Origin: Microbacterium paraoxydans
Lineage (GTDB): Bacteria; Actinomycetota; Actinomycetes; Actinomycetales; Microbacteriaceae
Assembly (NCBI RefSeq): GCF_019056515.1
Contig: NZ_CP064873.1
Coordinates: forward strand, 2,108,001-2,172,000
Direction: 5' to 3'
Length of the DNA: 64,000 bases
A program made the translations under genes and the position numbers. Below are positions 46,988-57,522 of the stretch, piece by piece. Position 1 is the first letter of the stretch. Each line of letters opens with the position of its first letter. The notes under the pieces are model-generated. The model was not told where the DNA came from. It ran no database searches and saw nothing but the letters and a program-made list of their open reading frames with translations.

Positions 46988-47069
46988 GTCGACCCACCCC
47001 CTTCTGACCGAACCGGCCCCTTGCGCTCGCGCGTAAGGGGCCGGTTCGTACGAGAAGGGGTGGGTCGAC
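46988..47069. terminator. Nested double-hairpin terminator between fadD-like gene and def
   Basis: Inner stem of 14 bp (47009-47022 with 47035-47048) is enclosed by an outer arm of about 17 bp with one bulged C (46988-47005 with 47053-47069). It fills nearly the whole gap between two convergent genes. Confidence 0.8.
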
Positions 47070-47071
47070 AG

Positions 47072-47563
47072 CTAGAACCAGGAGCTCTCGCGCACCTCGC
47101 GCATCGCGACCTTCCGCGTCTCCGGGTCGAGCCGGGAGAGGAAGAGCGTGCCGTCGAGGTGGTCGGTCTCGTGCTGGAGCGCCTGCGCGAGCAAGCCGTC
47201 GCCCTCGAGCACCACGGGCTGTCCGTCGAGGTCGATCCCCTCGACGCGGGCCCAGGGATGGCGCTGGGCGTCGTGCCAGAGTCCGGGGACGGAGAGGCAG
47301 CCCTCCCCCGTGGGCTCCGGCTCGCCGCGCACCTCCGTGAGCACGGGGTTGAGGACGTACCCGATCTCGCCGTCGACGTTGTAGCTGAAGGCGCGCAGCG
47401 CGACGCCGATCTGCGGGGCCGCCACGCCGGCGCGCCCCGGAAGCTCGACGGTCTCCAGGAGATCGGTTACCAGGGCGCGCACGCCGTCGTCGATCTCCTC
47501 GATGGGCGCGCACACCGTCCGCAGGACCGGGTCGCCGAAGATGCGGATCTCGCGAACCGTCAT
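47072..47563 (-). CDS. def: Peptide deformylase
   Basis: Removes the formyl group from nascent proteins. 163 residues. Motif 1 [11 protein letters not shown], motif 2 EGCLSVP (metal Cys89), motif 3 QHETDHLDG (His131, His135, catalytic Glu132). The ATG overlaps the MinD-like gene stop by one base, so it is likely the second gene of that operon. Confidence 0.95.
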   Translation of the reverse strand: MTVREIRIFGDPVLRTVCAPIEEIDDGVRALVTDLLETVELPGRAGVAAPQIGVALRAFSYNVDGEIGYVLNPVLTEVRGEPEPTGEGCLSVPGLWHDAQRHPWARVEGIDLDGQPVVLEGDGLLAQALQHETDHLDGTLFLSRLDPETRKVAMREVRESSWF

Positions 47564-49047
47564 CAGGCGGCCTTCGTCCGGAGGCCCTCGACGAGGAGCG
47601 CGGCGAGTTCCCGCGCCGCCTTCCGGGTCTCGGGGAGGAGGTTTGCGAAGACGATCGTCCCGCCCGCGGCGATCTGCGGGTCGTACGGCACGCGCACGAC
47701 GCTGCGGGTCCGCGACGCGAAGTGCGCCTGCAGCTCTCCGAGGCGGACGAGCGGCGTGCCCGGGGTCGACTGGTTGAGCACCACGATGGCGTCGCGCGCC
47801 TGTTGCGCGTACCCGTTGGTCTCGAGCCACGTGAGCGTCTCGGAGGCCAGCCGTGCCTCGTCGACGCTGAGACCGGAGACGATGACGATCTGGTCGGCGA
47901 GATCGAGGGTCGCCGACATCACCGAGTGGACGATCCCGGTACCGGTGTCGGTGAGCACGAGCGAGTAGTAGTGCGCGGCGACGTCGGCGACATCGCGGTA
48001 GTCGCTGTCACTGAAGGCTTCGGCGACACGGGGATCGGCGTCCGACGCGAGCACGTCGAGGCGCGTCGCATCCCGAGCCACGATCGCGGAGATGTCGTGG
48101 TAGCCGCGCACGTCGTCCCGGATGCGGACGAGGTCGCGCACGGACTTGCCGTGCGCGGCGCGCTGCACCCGGTCGGCGAGAGTGCCCCGATCGGGGTTCG
48201 CGTCCACCGCGATGACACGGTCCTCCCGCGCGTCCGCGAGGGCCATGCCCAGGAGCGCCGTGACGGTGGTCTTGCCCACCCCGCCCTTGCGGGAGAGCAC
48301 CGGCACGAAGCGGGCGCCGCCGGCGAGCGGGGCCGCGATGCGCGCGGTCAGCTCCTTGCGCTCGCGCGCACGGCGCCCGTCGCCGATGTTCAGCCGCCGA
48401 CCGGACAACGTGTAGAGCAGGTGACTCCACCCGCCCTCGGGTTCGGGCTTGGCCACCCGGTGCGGGTCGAGGAGGCGATCGGTCGTGAGGAGGTCCGCGG
48501 ACTCGCGAGCGGACTCCCCCAGCTCCCCCAGACGCTTCGCGGTGAGGGTCACATCCGTCCGGGGCGCCGGACGTGCGGGCACGGAGGCGGCGGGTGTGTC
48601 GTCGGCTTCGGGCATCGTGGTCTCCTTCTGCACGGGCACCTGCGGGGCCCGCGCCGGTTTCGCGGCCGGGACCTCCGCACGGTCGGCATCGGCCTTCGCG
48701 AGGAAGAGGGCGGCCGCCTTCTCTTCGGCGGCCCGCTCCGGCGCGGCAACCACGGCCGGCACCGGCTCCTCCACCACGACCGCGTCGATCACCTCGTGGA
48801 TGCGCGGCGGGTCGAGGACGGGCGTCTGCGCGGAGGGGAGGGTGAGGTCGTCGACGACGAGATCGATCCCGACCTCTCCCTCCACCACGCCGTCATCGGC
48901 GAGGTCGTCGTCCTCCTCCGCCGGCAGGGTCACCCGCACCTGCGCGGTCCCGCCGAGGATGCCGATGCCGGCGGTGTCGACGGACGCGGCGTCGTCGAGC
49001 ACTCCCAGCGGACTGTCCTCGGGGTCGGCGTTCTTCTTCGCGGTCAC
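47563..49047 (-). CDS. MinD/ParA-like ATPase with long N-terminal extension
   Basis: 494 residues. The first 190 or so are low-complexity, rich in Asp, Glu, Val, Ala and Pro. The ATPase follows, with deviant Walker [18 protein letters not shown] (about residue 245), [16 protein letters not shown] as A', and [14 protein letters not shown] as Walker B. Similar ATPases with acidic extensions occur near ESX systems and in septum-site control, but no partner is present here, so function is open. GTG start with GGGAG. Confidence 0.82.
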   Translation of the reverse strand: MTAKKNADPEDSPLGVLDDAASVDTAGIGILGGTAQVRVTLPAEEDDDLADDGVVEGEVGIDLVVDDLTLPSAQTPVLDPPRIHEVIDAVVVEEPVPAVVAAPERAAEEKAAALFLAKADADRAEVPAAKPARAPQVPVQKETTMPEADDTPAASVPARPAPRTDVTLTAKRLGELGESARESADLLTTDRLLDPHRVAKPEPEGGWSHLLYTLSGRRLNIGDGRRARERKELTARIAAPLAGGARFVPVLSRKGGVGKTTVTALLGMALADAREDRVIAVDANPDRGTLADRVQRAAHGKSVRDLVRIRDDVRGYHDISAIVARDATRLDVLASDADPRVAEAFSDSDYRDVADVAAHYYSLVLTDTGTGIVHSVMSATLDLADQIVIVSGLSVDEARLASETLTWLETNGYAQQARDAIVVLNQSTPGTPLVRLGELQAHFASRTRSVVRVPYDPQIAAGGTIVFANLLPETRKAARELAALLVEGLRTKAA

Positions 49048-49109
49048 GTGTCACTCCCAACCTGTGCGGGCCTCGGGATGCGCCCAGGGTGCGCGGCCTC
49101 GCCCGCACA

Positions 49110-49115
49110 AGATTA
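49110..49115 (-). promoter_or_regulatory. Candidate -10 (TAATCT) for the MinD-like gene, overlapping the pyc stop
   Basis: TAATCT begins with the TAA stop of pyc and lies about 63 bases before the GTG start, so this one has a leader. Confidence 0.3.
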
Positions 49116-52100
49116 GTGCGCCGGTCGGATCACGACCAAAAGATCACCCGCGTCCACCTGCTGCGTCTCGGCGATGGCATGCCGCTCCACGACCCCGTCC
49201 ACCGGGGCGGTGATGGCGGCCTCCATCTTCATCGCCTCGATCGACGCGACCGGCTCGCCGGCCCGCACGGTCGCGCCCACCTCGGCCTTGAGCGTGACCA
49301 CGCCGGAGAACGGCGCGGCCACCTGGCCGGGCACCGACGTGTCGGCCTTCTCCACCTCGTGCGCGTCGACAGCGATCGAGCGATCGCGCACGAACACGGG
49401 CCGGAGTTGACCGTTCAGAGTCGTCATCACGGTGCGCATGCCCTTGTCGTCCGCCTCACCGATGGCTTCGAGACCGACGTAGAGCTGTACCCCTCGGTCG
49501 ATCTCGATGAGGTGCTCCTGGCCGGGGACCAGGCCGTAGAGGTAGTCGCTCGTGTCGAGCACGGACAGATCGCCGTACTGCTCGCGCCGCTCCGCGAACT
49601 CGGCCGTGGGGGCGGGGAAGAGCAGCGTGTTCAAGCGGGACCGGCGCTGGGCGCTCGTCCCCGCCAGCTCCGCCTCGTCCTGCTCCGTCAGCGCCGTGAG
49701 CCCCGTGCGCACGGAACGCCCCGCGAGCACCTTGGAGCGGAAGGGCTCGGGCCAGCCACCGGGGAGGTCGCCGAGCTCTCCGGCCATGAACCCGACCACG
49801 GAGTCCGGAACGTCGTACTTCTCGGGGTTCGCCTCGAAGTCTGCGGGGTCGGCCTTCACCGCGGCGAGGTGCAGGGCGAGGTCGCCCACGACCTTCGACG
49901 ACGGGGTGACCTTAGGCACGCGTCCGAGGATGCGGTCCGCGGCGGCGTACATGTCCTCGATGAGCTCGAAGTCGTCCGCGAGGCCGAGAGCCTTCGCCTG
50001 CTGCCGGAGGTTCGACAGCTGTCCGCCGGGGATCTCGTGGTGGTACACGCGCCCCGTGGGCCCCGGCAGCCCGGACTCGAACGGCGCGTACTGGCGACGC
50101 ACCGCCTCCCAGTACGGTTCCAGGTCGGAGACCGCGGCGAGGGAGATCCCGCTGTCCCGCTCCGTGTGGGCGAGGGCGGCCACGAGAGACGACAGCGACG
50201 GCTGGCTGGTCGTGCCGGACAGCGGGGCCGACGCGGCGTCCACCGCATCGACGCCGGCGGTGCTGGCCGCGAGCAGGGTGGCGAGCTGTCCGCCCGGAGT
50301 GTCGTGGGTGTGCAGGTGCACGGGCAGGTCGAAGCGCTCCCGGAGCGCCGAGACGAGCTTCGCGGCGGCGGCGGGACGGAGCAGTCCCGCCATGTCCTTG
50401 ATCGCGAGGATGTGCGCACCCGCGGCGACGATCTGATCCGCGAGCCCCAGGTAGTAGTCGAGGGTGTAGAGCTCCTCCGCCGGATCCAGCAGATCGCCGG
50501 TGTAGCAGAGCGCGACCTCCGCGACGGCCGTCCCCGTGGCGCGGACCGCCTCGATCGCGGGGCGCATCTGCTCCACGTCGTTGAGCGCGTCGAAGATGCG
50601 GAAGATGTCGACGCCGCTCGCCGCCGCCTCCGCGACGAAGGCCTCGGTCACCGCCGTCGGGTACGGCGTGTAGCCGACCGTGTTCCGGCCGCGCAGCAGC
50701 ATCTGGATCGCGACGTTCGGCAGGGCCGCGCGCAGCTTGTCGAGCCGCTCCCACGGGTCCTCGCCCAGGAAGCGGAGCGCCACGTCGTAGGTGGCGCCGC
50801 CCCAGGCCTCGACCGACAGCAGCTCCGGTGTCAGCCGGGCGAGGTACGGCGCGGCGGCGACGAGGTCCTTCGTGCGGACGCGGGTCGCGAGCAGCGACTG
50901 GTGCGCGTCGCGGAACGTCGTGTCCGTGATCGCGAGCGCGCTCTGCGCACGCAGGCCGCGCGCGAACTCCTCCGGGCCGACCTCGAGCAGCCGCTGCCGG
51001 GAGCCGGGCGCCGGTTCGGCGGCCAGGTCGATCGGCGGCAGTTTGGTCGCGGGGTCGATGACGCCGGGATGCGCACCGTGCGGCTTGTTCACCGTCACGT
51101 CGACGAGCCAGTTGAGGATCTTGGTCCCGCGGTCCTTCGACTCGCGTCCGCGGAGCAGCTCCGGGCGCTCGTCGATGAAGGACGTGCTGACGTCGCCTCG
51201 GATGAACGCCTCGTCGTCGAGCAGCGCCTGGAGGAAGGGGATGTTCGTGGAGACGCCGCGGATGCGGAACTCGGCGAGGGCACGGCGCGCGCGGGCGACG
51301 GCGGCCGGGAAGTCGCGTCCGCGGCACGTGAGCTTCGCCAGCATCGAGTCGAAGTGCGGGCTGATCTGAGCGCCCTGGTGCACGGTGCCGCCGTCCAGGC
51401 GGATCCCCGCGCCGCCGGGCGAGCGGTAGGTCGTGATCTTCCCGGTGTCGGGACGGAAGCCCTGCGTCGGGTCCTCCGTGGTGATGCGGCACTGCAGTGC
51501 GGCACCGCGCAGGTGCAGGTTCTCCTGCTGCAGTCCCAGCTCGGCGAGGCTCTGCCCCGCGGCGATGCGCATCTGGCTCTGCACGAGGTCGACATCGGTG
51601 ACCTCCTCGGTCACCGTGTGCTCGACCTGGATGCGCGGGTTCATCTCGATGAACACGACCTCGCCGGCGCGCTCCCCCGCCGTCTCCAGGAGGAACTCGA
51701 CGGTCCCCGCGTTCTCGTAGCCGATCGAGCGGGCGAACGCGACGGCGTAGCCGTGCAGGGCCTGGCGCACGTCGTCGTCGAGGTTGGGGGCGGGAGCGAT
51801 CTCGACGACCTTCTGATGCCGCCGCTGCACCGAGCAGTCCCGCTCGAACAGGTGCACCGTCTCACCGGTCTTGTCCGCGAGGATCTGCACCTCGATGTGC
51901 CGGGGCCGCACGACGGCCTGCTCGAGGAACATGCGGGGATCGCCGAAGGCGCTGCCGGCCTCCCGCATGGCCTCGGCGAGGGCAGGGCCGAGATCGCCCA
52001 TCGTCTCGACGCGCCGCATGCCACGGCCGCCTCCCCCGGCCACCGCCTTGGCGAAGAGGGGGAACCCGATCTCCTCCGCCTGGGCGACCAGGGCGTCGAC

Positions 52101-52520
52101 GTCGTCCGAGGCCTCGGTGGACCGGAGCACGGGGACGCCCGCTTCGACGGCGTGGCGCTTCGCCTCCACCTTGTTGCCGGCCATCTCGAGGACCTTCGCA
52201 GGCGGCCCGATGAAGACGATGCCGTTCGCCGCGGCCTTCTCCGCCAGCTCGGGGTTCTCCGAGAGGAAGCCGTAGCCGGGGTAGATGGCGTCGGCGCCGG
52301 CCTCGGTCGCGACGCGGATGATCTCGTCGACGTCGAGGTAGGCGCGGACCGGATGGCCGCGCTCGCCGATCTCGTACGCCTCGTCGGCCTTGAGCCTGTG
52401 GACCGAGCCGCGGTCCTCGTGCGGGAAGACGGCGACGGTGCGCGCCCCCACCTCCACGGCCGCTCGGAATGCCCGGATCGCGATCTCGCCACGATTCGCC
52501 ACAAGGATCTTCTGGAACAT
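49113..52520 (-). CDS. pyc: Pyruvate carboxylase
   Basis: ATP-dependent carboxylation of pyruvate to oxaloacetate, refilling the TCA cycle. About 1135 residues in one chain: biotin carboxylase (1 to about 450, with GGGGRGMRRV, EMNPRIQVEH), carboxyltransferase (about 530-980, FRDAHQSLLATRVR), and the C-terminal biotin carrier with EAMKME, biotin on Lys1098. Start is the ATG before FQKILVANRGE, with AGAGGTG four bases upstream. Confidence 0.97.
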   Translation of the reverse strand: MFQKILVANRGEIAIRAFRAAVEVGARTVAVFPHEDRGSVHRLKADEAYEIGERGHPVRAYLDVDEIIRVATEAGADAIYPGYGFLSENPELAEKAAANGIVFIGPPAKVLEMAGNKVEAKRHAVEAGVPVLRSTEASDDVDALVAQAEEIGFPLFAKAVAGGGGRGMRRVETMGDLGPALAEAMREAGSAFGDPRMFLEQAVVRPRHIEVQILADKTGETVHLFERDCSVQRRHQKVVEIAPAPNLDDDVRQALHGYAVAFARSIGYENAGTVEFLLETAGERAGEVVFIEMNPRIQVEHTVTEEVTDVDLVQSQMRIAAGQSLAELGLQQENLHLRGAALQCRITTEDPTQGFRPDTGKITTYRSPGGAGIRLDGGTVHQGAQISPHFDSMLAKLTCRGRDFPAAVARARRALAEFRIRGVSTNIPFLQALLDDEAFIRGDVSTSFIDERPELLRGRESKDRGTKILNWLVDVTVNKPHGAHPGVIDPATKLPPIDLAAEPAPGSRQRLLEVGPEEFARGLRAQSALAITDTTFRDAHQSLLATRVRTKDLVAAAPYLARLTPELLSVEAWGGATYDVALRFLGEDPWERLDKLRAALPNVAIQMLLRGRNTVGYTPYPTAVTEAFVAEAAASGVDIFRIFDALNDVEQMRPAIEAVRATGTAVAEVALCYTGDLLDPAEELYTLDYYLGLADQIVAAGAHILAIKDMAGLLRPAAAAKLVSALRERFDLPVHLHTHDTPGGQLATLLAASTAGVDAVDAASAPLSGTTSQPSLSSLVAALAHTERDSGISLAAVSDLEPYWEAVRRQYAPFESGLPGPTGRVYHHEIPGGQLSNLRQQAKALGLADDFELIEDMYAAADRILGRVPKVTPSSKVVGDLALHLAAVKADPADFEANPEKYDVPDSVVGFMAGELGDLPGGWPEPFRSKVLAGRSVRTGLTALTEQDEAELAGTSAQRRSRLNTLLFPAPTAEFAERREQYGDLSVLDTSDYLYGLVPGQEHLIEIDRGVQLYVGLEAIGEADDKGMRTVMTTLNGQLRPVFVRDRSIAVDAHEVEKADTSVPGQVAAPFSGVVTLKAEVGATVRAGEPVASIEAMKMEAAITAPVDGVVERHAIAETQQVDAGDLLVVIRPAH

Positions 52521-52599
52521 GCACACCTCTGAGAGCTCGATGCACGGCCGAAGCACGCACATGGGGCGGGGCTGAGTGTTCCCCCAGCCTAGGGGAAGG

Positions 52600-52605
52600 T
52601 AACGT
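52600..52605 (+). promoter_or_regulatory. Weak candidate -10 (TAACGT) for the ParA gene
   Basis: Seven bases before the GTG at 52613, but GGGGAAGG also lies upstream and could serve a GTG at 52604. Leaderless status is therefore ambiguous. Confidence 0.25.
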
Positions 52606-52612
52606 GGAGTCC

Positions 52613-53425
52613 GTGCACGTACTCAGCGTCAGCTCTCTCAAGGGAGGCGTCGGCAAGACGACCGTGACACTCGGGCTGGCCTCCGCGGCTTTCGCCCGGG
52701 GTGTCCGGACGCTCGTCGTCGACCTCGACCCGCAGTCCGACGTCTCCACCGGGATGGACATCCAGGTCGCGGGACGACTCAACATCGCCGATGTGCTGGC
52801 GAACCCGAAGGAGAAGACCGTCCGTCAGGCGATCACCTCCAGCGGCTGGGCCAAGGTCCACCCCGGCACGATCGACGTGCTGATCGGCAGTCCGTCCGCC
52901 ATCAACTTCGACGGCCCGCACCCGAGCGTCCGCGACGTGTGGAAGCTCGAGGAGGCCCTCGCGGCAGTTGAGGCCGACTACGACCTCGTGCTCATCGACT
53001 GCGCCCCGTCGCTGAACGCCCTGACGCGAACGGCGTGGGCCGCCAGCGACCGCGTCATGGTCGTCACCGAGCCCGGCCTCTTCTCCGTGGCCGCGGCGGA
53101 CCGTGCGCTCCGCGCGATCGAGGAGATCCGCCGGGGCCTCTCCCCGCGCCTCCAGCCGCTGGGCATCGTGGTCAACCGCGTCCGTCCGCAGTCGATCGAG
53201 CACCAGTTCCGCATCAAGGAGCTGCGGGACATGTTCGGTCCCCTCGTGCTCTCGCCCCAGCTGCCCGAGCGCACCTCGCTCCAGCAGGCCCAGGGCGCCG
53301 CGAAGCCTCTGCACATCTGGCCCGGCGACTCCGCACAGGAGCTCGCCGCCGACTTCGACCAGCTCCTCGACCGCATCATCCGCACGGGCCGCGTCCCGGT
53401 GCCGGAGAACGGACCGCAGAGCTGA
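52613..53425 (+). CDS. ParA family ATPase
   Basis: 270 residues. Deviant Walker [18 protein letters not shown], switch I DLDPQSDVSTGMDI and Walker B DLVLIDCAPSLNALTRTA. It is not next to a parB or origin gene, so it is probably an orphan ParA for cargo other than the chromosome. Two GTG codons compete as start (52604 and 52613). Divergent from pyc. Confidence 0.88.
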   Translation: MHVLSVSSLKGGVGKTTVTLGLASAAFARGVRTLVVDLDPQSDVSTGMDIQVAGRLNIADVLANPKEKTVRQAITSSGWAKVHPGTIDVLIGSPSAINFDGPHPSVRDVWKLEEALAAVEADYDLVLIDCAPSLNALTRTAWAASDRVMVVTEPGLFSVAAADRALRAIEEIRRGLSPRLQPLGIVVNRVRPQSIEHQFRIKELRDMFGPLVLSPQLPERTSLQQAQGAAKPLHIWPGDSAQELAADFDQLLDRIIRTGRVPVPENGPQS

Positions 53426-53441
53426 CCCCGCGGAACGACGA

Positions 53442-53470
53442 AACGGCCATCCTCTTCGAGGGTGGCCGTT
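53442..53470. terminator. Terminator between ParA and MerR genes
   Basis: 13-bp stem with one G-T pair (53442-53454 with 53458-53470), TTC loop, between convergent genes. Confidence 0.7.
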
Positions 53471-53494
53471 CTTCGTGAAGCGGGAGGGGACGCG

Positions 53495-54040
53495 TCAGGC
53501 GGTGCGCTTGGCGCGACGGGCCGACAGCTCGTCGACGGGGTCCGGTGCGGTCGGATCGAACGCGACGAGCGTCGACTCCACCTCGCGGAGGACCTTGCCC
53601 ACCGCGATGCCGAACACGCCCTGGCCGCGGCTGACGAGGTCGATCACCTCGTCGTTCGACGTGCAGAGGTAGACGGAAGCGCCGTCGCTCATGAGGGTCG
53701 TGCCGGCGAGGTCGCGGATACCCGCACGGCGCAGCTCGTCCACCGCGGTGCGGATCTGCTGCAGGGAGATGCCGGTGTCGAGCAGGCTCTTGACGAGCTT
53801 GAGCACGAGGATGTCGCGGAAGCCGTAGAGGCGCTGCGATCCGGAGCCGTTCGCACCGCGCACGGTGGGCTCCACGAGCTCGGTGCGGGCCCAGTAGTCC
53901 AGCTGACGGTAGGTGATGCCGGCGGCACGGGCCGCCACGGCGCCGCGGTAGCCGACCTCGTCGTCCATCGCGGGCAGACCGTCCGTGAAGAGGAGTTCGG
54001 TCACGAACCGCGGGTCGCCTGCGAGCTCATCCGCATTCAT
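53495..54040 (-). CDS. MerR family regulator (Rv1830-like)
   Basis: 181 residues. Helix-turn-helix about 28-100 with AARAAGITYRQLDYWARTELVEP and GSQRLYGFRDILVLKLVKSLL; the rest carries a dimerisation and C-terminal domain without the Cys metal site of metal-sensing MerR proteins. Third gene of the GarA-FtsR-MerR block, in the order of Rv1827-Rv1828-Rv1830 but without the nuclease gene (Rv1829) between the last two. SD GGGAGGA. Confidence 0.87.
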   Translation of the reverse strand: MNADELAGDPRFVTELLFTDGLPAMDDEVGYRGAVAARAAGITYRQLDYWARTELVEPTVRGANGSGSQRLYGFRDILVLKLVKSLLDTGISLQQIRTAVDELRRAGIRDLAGTTLMSDGASVYLCTSNDEVIDLVSRGQGVFGIAVGKVLREVESTLVAFDPTAPDPVDELSARRAKRTA

Positions 54041-54139
54041 CTGAAATCCTCCCTGGAACGGTTATCTCCACGGTAGAGCAGGGTCCCGGCACCGGCAACG
54101 ACATCCGTGCGACGCCGAAGGTGTGTCGCAATCAGTTCG

Positions 54140-54826
54140 TTACGAAAGGATCCGGGTGAGCGCGTCCTTCACGAAGAGTGTCCGCACATCGTCGATCCGC
54201 GTGGCCAGCTCCGGGGCCAATTCGTTGGCGCGAGCACGGGACGCCGCGTCCGTGCGACGCAGCAGCGTGGAGAGCGCCGACTCGATGAGCGACACCTCAC
54301 GCTCGGCGCCCTGCCGCAGGGAGCGCAGGTGCCGAGGCTCGATGCCATGCCGATCGAGGGCGACGAGCCCGCGGAGCAGCGCGACGGTGGATTCCGGGTA
54401 CGTCTCCTGGGCGGTGATGACACCCGTGCTGATCGCGTCGTTCAGCAGCTGTGGTCCCGCGCCCGCCGCGGCGAGCATCTCCTCACGGCGGTACCGACGC
54501 GGCGCAGGGGCGATGGAGGGCGGCGGCGCGAGCGCGGCGGTCTCGCCGGACGCCTCCGCCTCATCGAGCTGCTCGCGGATCACGCTGAGCGGAAGGTAGT
54601 GATCCCGCTGCAGCGTGAGGCCCAGGCGCAGCCGCTCGATGTCGGACGCGGAGAACTTGCGGTAGCCGGATTCGGTGCGGGAGGGGCGGACGATGCCCTG
54701 CACCTCGAGGAACCGCAGCTTGCTGGAGGTCAGGTCGGGGAACTCCGGGGTGAGGCGGGCGAGCACCTGACCGATACTCAGCAGGCCCGCGGACGCCGAG
54801 CGTTCGCGGGCGGGAGTCGCCGCCAT
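54140..54826 (-). CDS. ftsR: MerR family regulator FtsR
   Basis: 228 residues. MerR DNA-binding domain about 15-85 (LLSIGQVLARLTPEFPDLTSSKLRFLEVQGIV). Homologous in place to Rv1828 and Corynebacterium FtsR, which regulates ftsZ. The ATG overlaps the GarA stop by one base, so it is translated with it. Its own ftsZ target is 30 kb away in this window. Confidence 0.85.
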   Translation of the reverse strand: MAATPARERSASAGLLSIGQVLARLTPEFPDLTSSKLRFLEVQGIVRPSRTESGYRKFSASDIERLRLGLTLQRDHYLPLSVIREQLDEAEASGETAALAPPPSIAPAPRRYRREEMLAAAGAGPQLLNDAISTGVITAQETYPESTVALLRGLVALDRHGIEPRHLRSLRQGAEREVSLIESALSTLLRRTDAASRARANELAPELATRIDDVRTLFVKDALTRILS

Positions 54827-55308
54827 CAGGCGTTCGCCGCGCGGTCGAGCGGAGAAGCGAAGAAGTTCAGACGGAACTTGCCGACGCGCAGCTCGGAGCC
54901 GTCCGCGAGGGCGCTGCGATCGACGCGCTCCCCATTCACGTAGGTGCCGTTGAGGGAGCGCTGGTCGATGATCTCGAACGTCGTCCCGGTACGGGTGATC
55001 TCCGCGTGACGACGGGACACCGTGACGTCGTCGAAGAAGATGTCGGCCTCCGGGTGACGACCGACGGTGGTGACGTCGGTGTCGAGGAGGTATCGGGCGC
55101 CGGCGAGGGCGCCGGAGCGGACGAGCAGCAGCGCGGAGCCCGAGGGCAGCGCCGCGATGGCCGACTGCTCGACATCGGTCAACTCCACGCCGAACGGCAC
55201 GAACGACAGATCGGAATCGTGCCCGAACGTCTGCGTCACATCGTGTCTCGGCTCGCCGGAGCGATGGATGGCGGCTTCACCGGCCGGTCGGCTGTCGCTG
55301 TCTGTCAC
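54826..55308 (-). CDS. garA: GarA/OdhI-type FHA-domain protein
   Basis: Phosphorylation-dependent inhibitor of 2-oxoglutarate dehydrogenase in relatives. 160 residues from a GTG with AGGAGG five bases upstream. FHA domain about 60-150: GRHP (83-86), SRRH (98-101), NGTYVNG (120-126). The N-terminal phosphoacceptor motif of mycobacterial and corynebacterial proteins, ETTS, is not present; DVTQTF stands in its place, with Thr25 and Thr27 as candidate sites. A kinase that could act on it is encoded at 40901. Confidence 0.9.
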   Translation of the reverse strand: MTDSDSRPAGEAAIHRSGEPRHDVTQTFGHDSDLSFVPFGVELTDVEQSAIAALPSGSALLLVRSGALAGARYLLDTDVTTVGRHPEADIFFDDVTVSRRHAEITRTGTTFEIIDQRSLNGTYVNGERVDRSALADGSELRVGKFRLNFFASPLDRAANA

Positions 55309-55396
55309 TGTGCCCTCCTGGTCGTCCAGACTATCCGATCCGAAGGGGTGCGCGGGAGGCCGCTTTCGCACTCAGCGGTCCCATACCGGGGATTCA

Positions 55397-55402
55397 TAGG
55401 CT
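55397..55402 (+). promoter_or_regulatory. Candidate -10 (TAGGCT) for leaderless copC-like gene
   Basis: Ends six bases before the GTG at 55409. Confidence 0.5.
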
Positions 55403-55408
55403 GGACTC

Positions 55409-56062
55409 GTGAAGACCACAGCCCTGCGCCGCACGGCGGCCCCGATCGCCCTCGCGGCCACCCTCCTCGCCGCGTTCCTCGTCCTCTTCTCCCCGCTGTC
55501 GGCCTCGGCCCACGACGCCCTCGTGTCGTCGTCGCCCGCGGCGGACAGCAGCGTGGAGACCCTGCCGGCGGAGCTGACCCTGACGTTCAGCGCCAAGCTC
55601 ATCGACGGGGAGGGGGCGACGGAGCTCACCGTCACCGATCCGGCCGGCGAGTCCGTGATCGACGGCGCCCCGACGGTCGACGGCGCGATCGTGACCCAGC
55701 CCCTGACCGGTTCGGGGCCCGCCGGCGAGTACCGCGTCGTGTGGAGGGTCGTCTCGAGCGACGGCCACCCCACGTCCGGCAAGTTCTCCTTCACCGTCAC
55801 CGTCGGCGACGAGGGCGCCGCGACGGACGAGCCCACCACCGCTCCCCCGACGGCAGCACCGACGACGGAGCAGACCGCCACCCCCGAGGCGACCGCGACG
55901 ACGACGCCGGACGCCGGAGAAGACGCCGGAGCCGCTCCGGCGTGGATTTGGGTGCTCGTGATCCTCGGCGCGCTCGCGGTGCTCGCCCTCGTCATCTGGC
56001 TCACCCTGCGCGGTCGTCGGCGCCCCGCTCCGACCGATTCCGACGCCCCCTCGGAGCGATAG
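55409..56062 (+). CDS. CopC-domain copper resistance protein
   Basis: 217 residues: signal peptide (about 1-34), CopC beta-barrel beginning AHDALVSSSPAAD, which supplies the N-terminal His ligand after cleavage, and VVSSDGHPTSGKFSFTV with the second His; then a Thr/Pro/Ala linker, one membrane helix (about 175-195) and a short basic tail. Exposed on the outer membrane face. Copper handling is a family inference; no copper exporter is next to it. Its TAG stop overlaps the lpdA -10. Confidence 0.85.
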   Translation: MKTTALRRTAAPIALAATLLAAFLVLFSPLSASAHDALVSSSPAADSSVETLPAELTLTFSAKLIDGEGATELTVTDPAGESVIDGAPTVDGAIVTQPLTGSGPAGEYRVVWRVVSSDGHPTSGKFSFTVTVGDEGAATDEPTTAPPTAAPTTEQTATPEATATTTPDAGEDAGAAPAWIWVLVILGALAVLALVIWLTLRGRRRPAPTDSDAPSER

Positions 56063-56065
56063 GCT
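56060..56065 (+). promoter_or_regulatory. Candidate -10 (TAGGCT) for leaderless lpdA, overlapping the copC stop
   Basis: TAGGCT starts with the TAG stop of the preceding gene and ends six bases before the lpdA ATG. Confidence 0.5.
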
Positions 56066-56071
56066 TAAGGC

Positions 56072-57469
<1,398 letters not shown>

Positions 57470-57479
57470 TCCGACGCCT

Positions 57480-57520
57480 CGAGAAGGCCCGGTCCGCGCA
57501 TCGCGGACCGGGCCTTCTCG
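57480..57520. terminator. Bidirectional terminator after lpdA
   Basis: 19-bp perfect stem (57480-57498 with 57502-57520), CAT loop, between lpdA and the convergent flavoprotein gene. Confidence 0.85.
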
Positions 57521-57522
57521 CG

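Noticed and set aside
49089..52532. Open frame of about 1150 codons opposite pyc
   Set aside because: Antisense shadow; pyc has complete motifs throughout.
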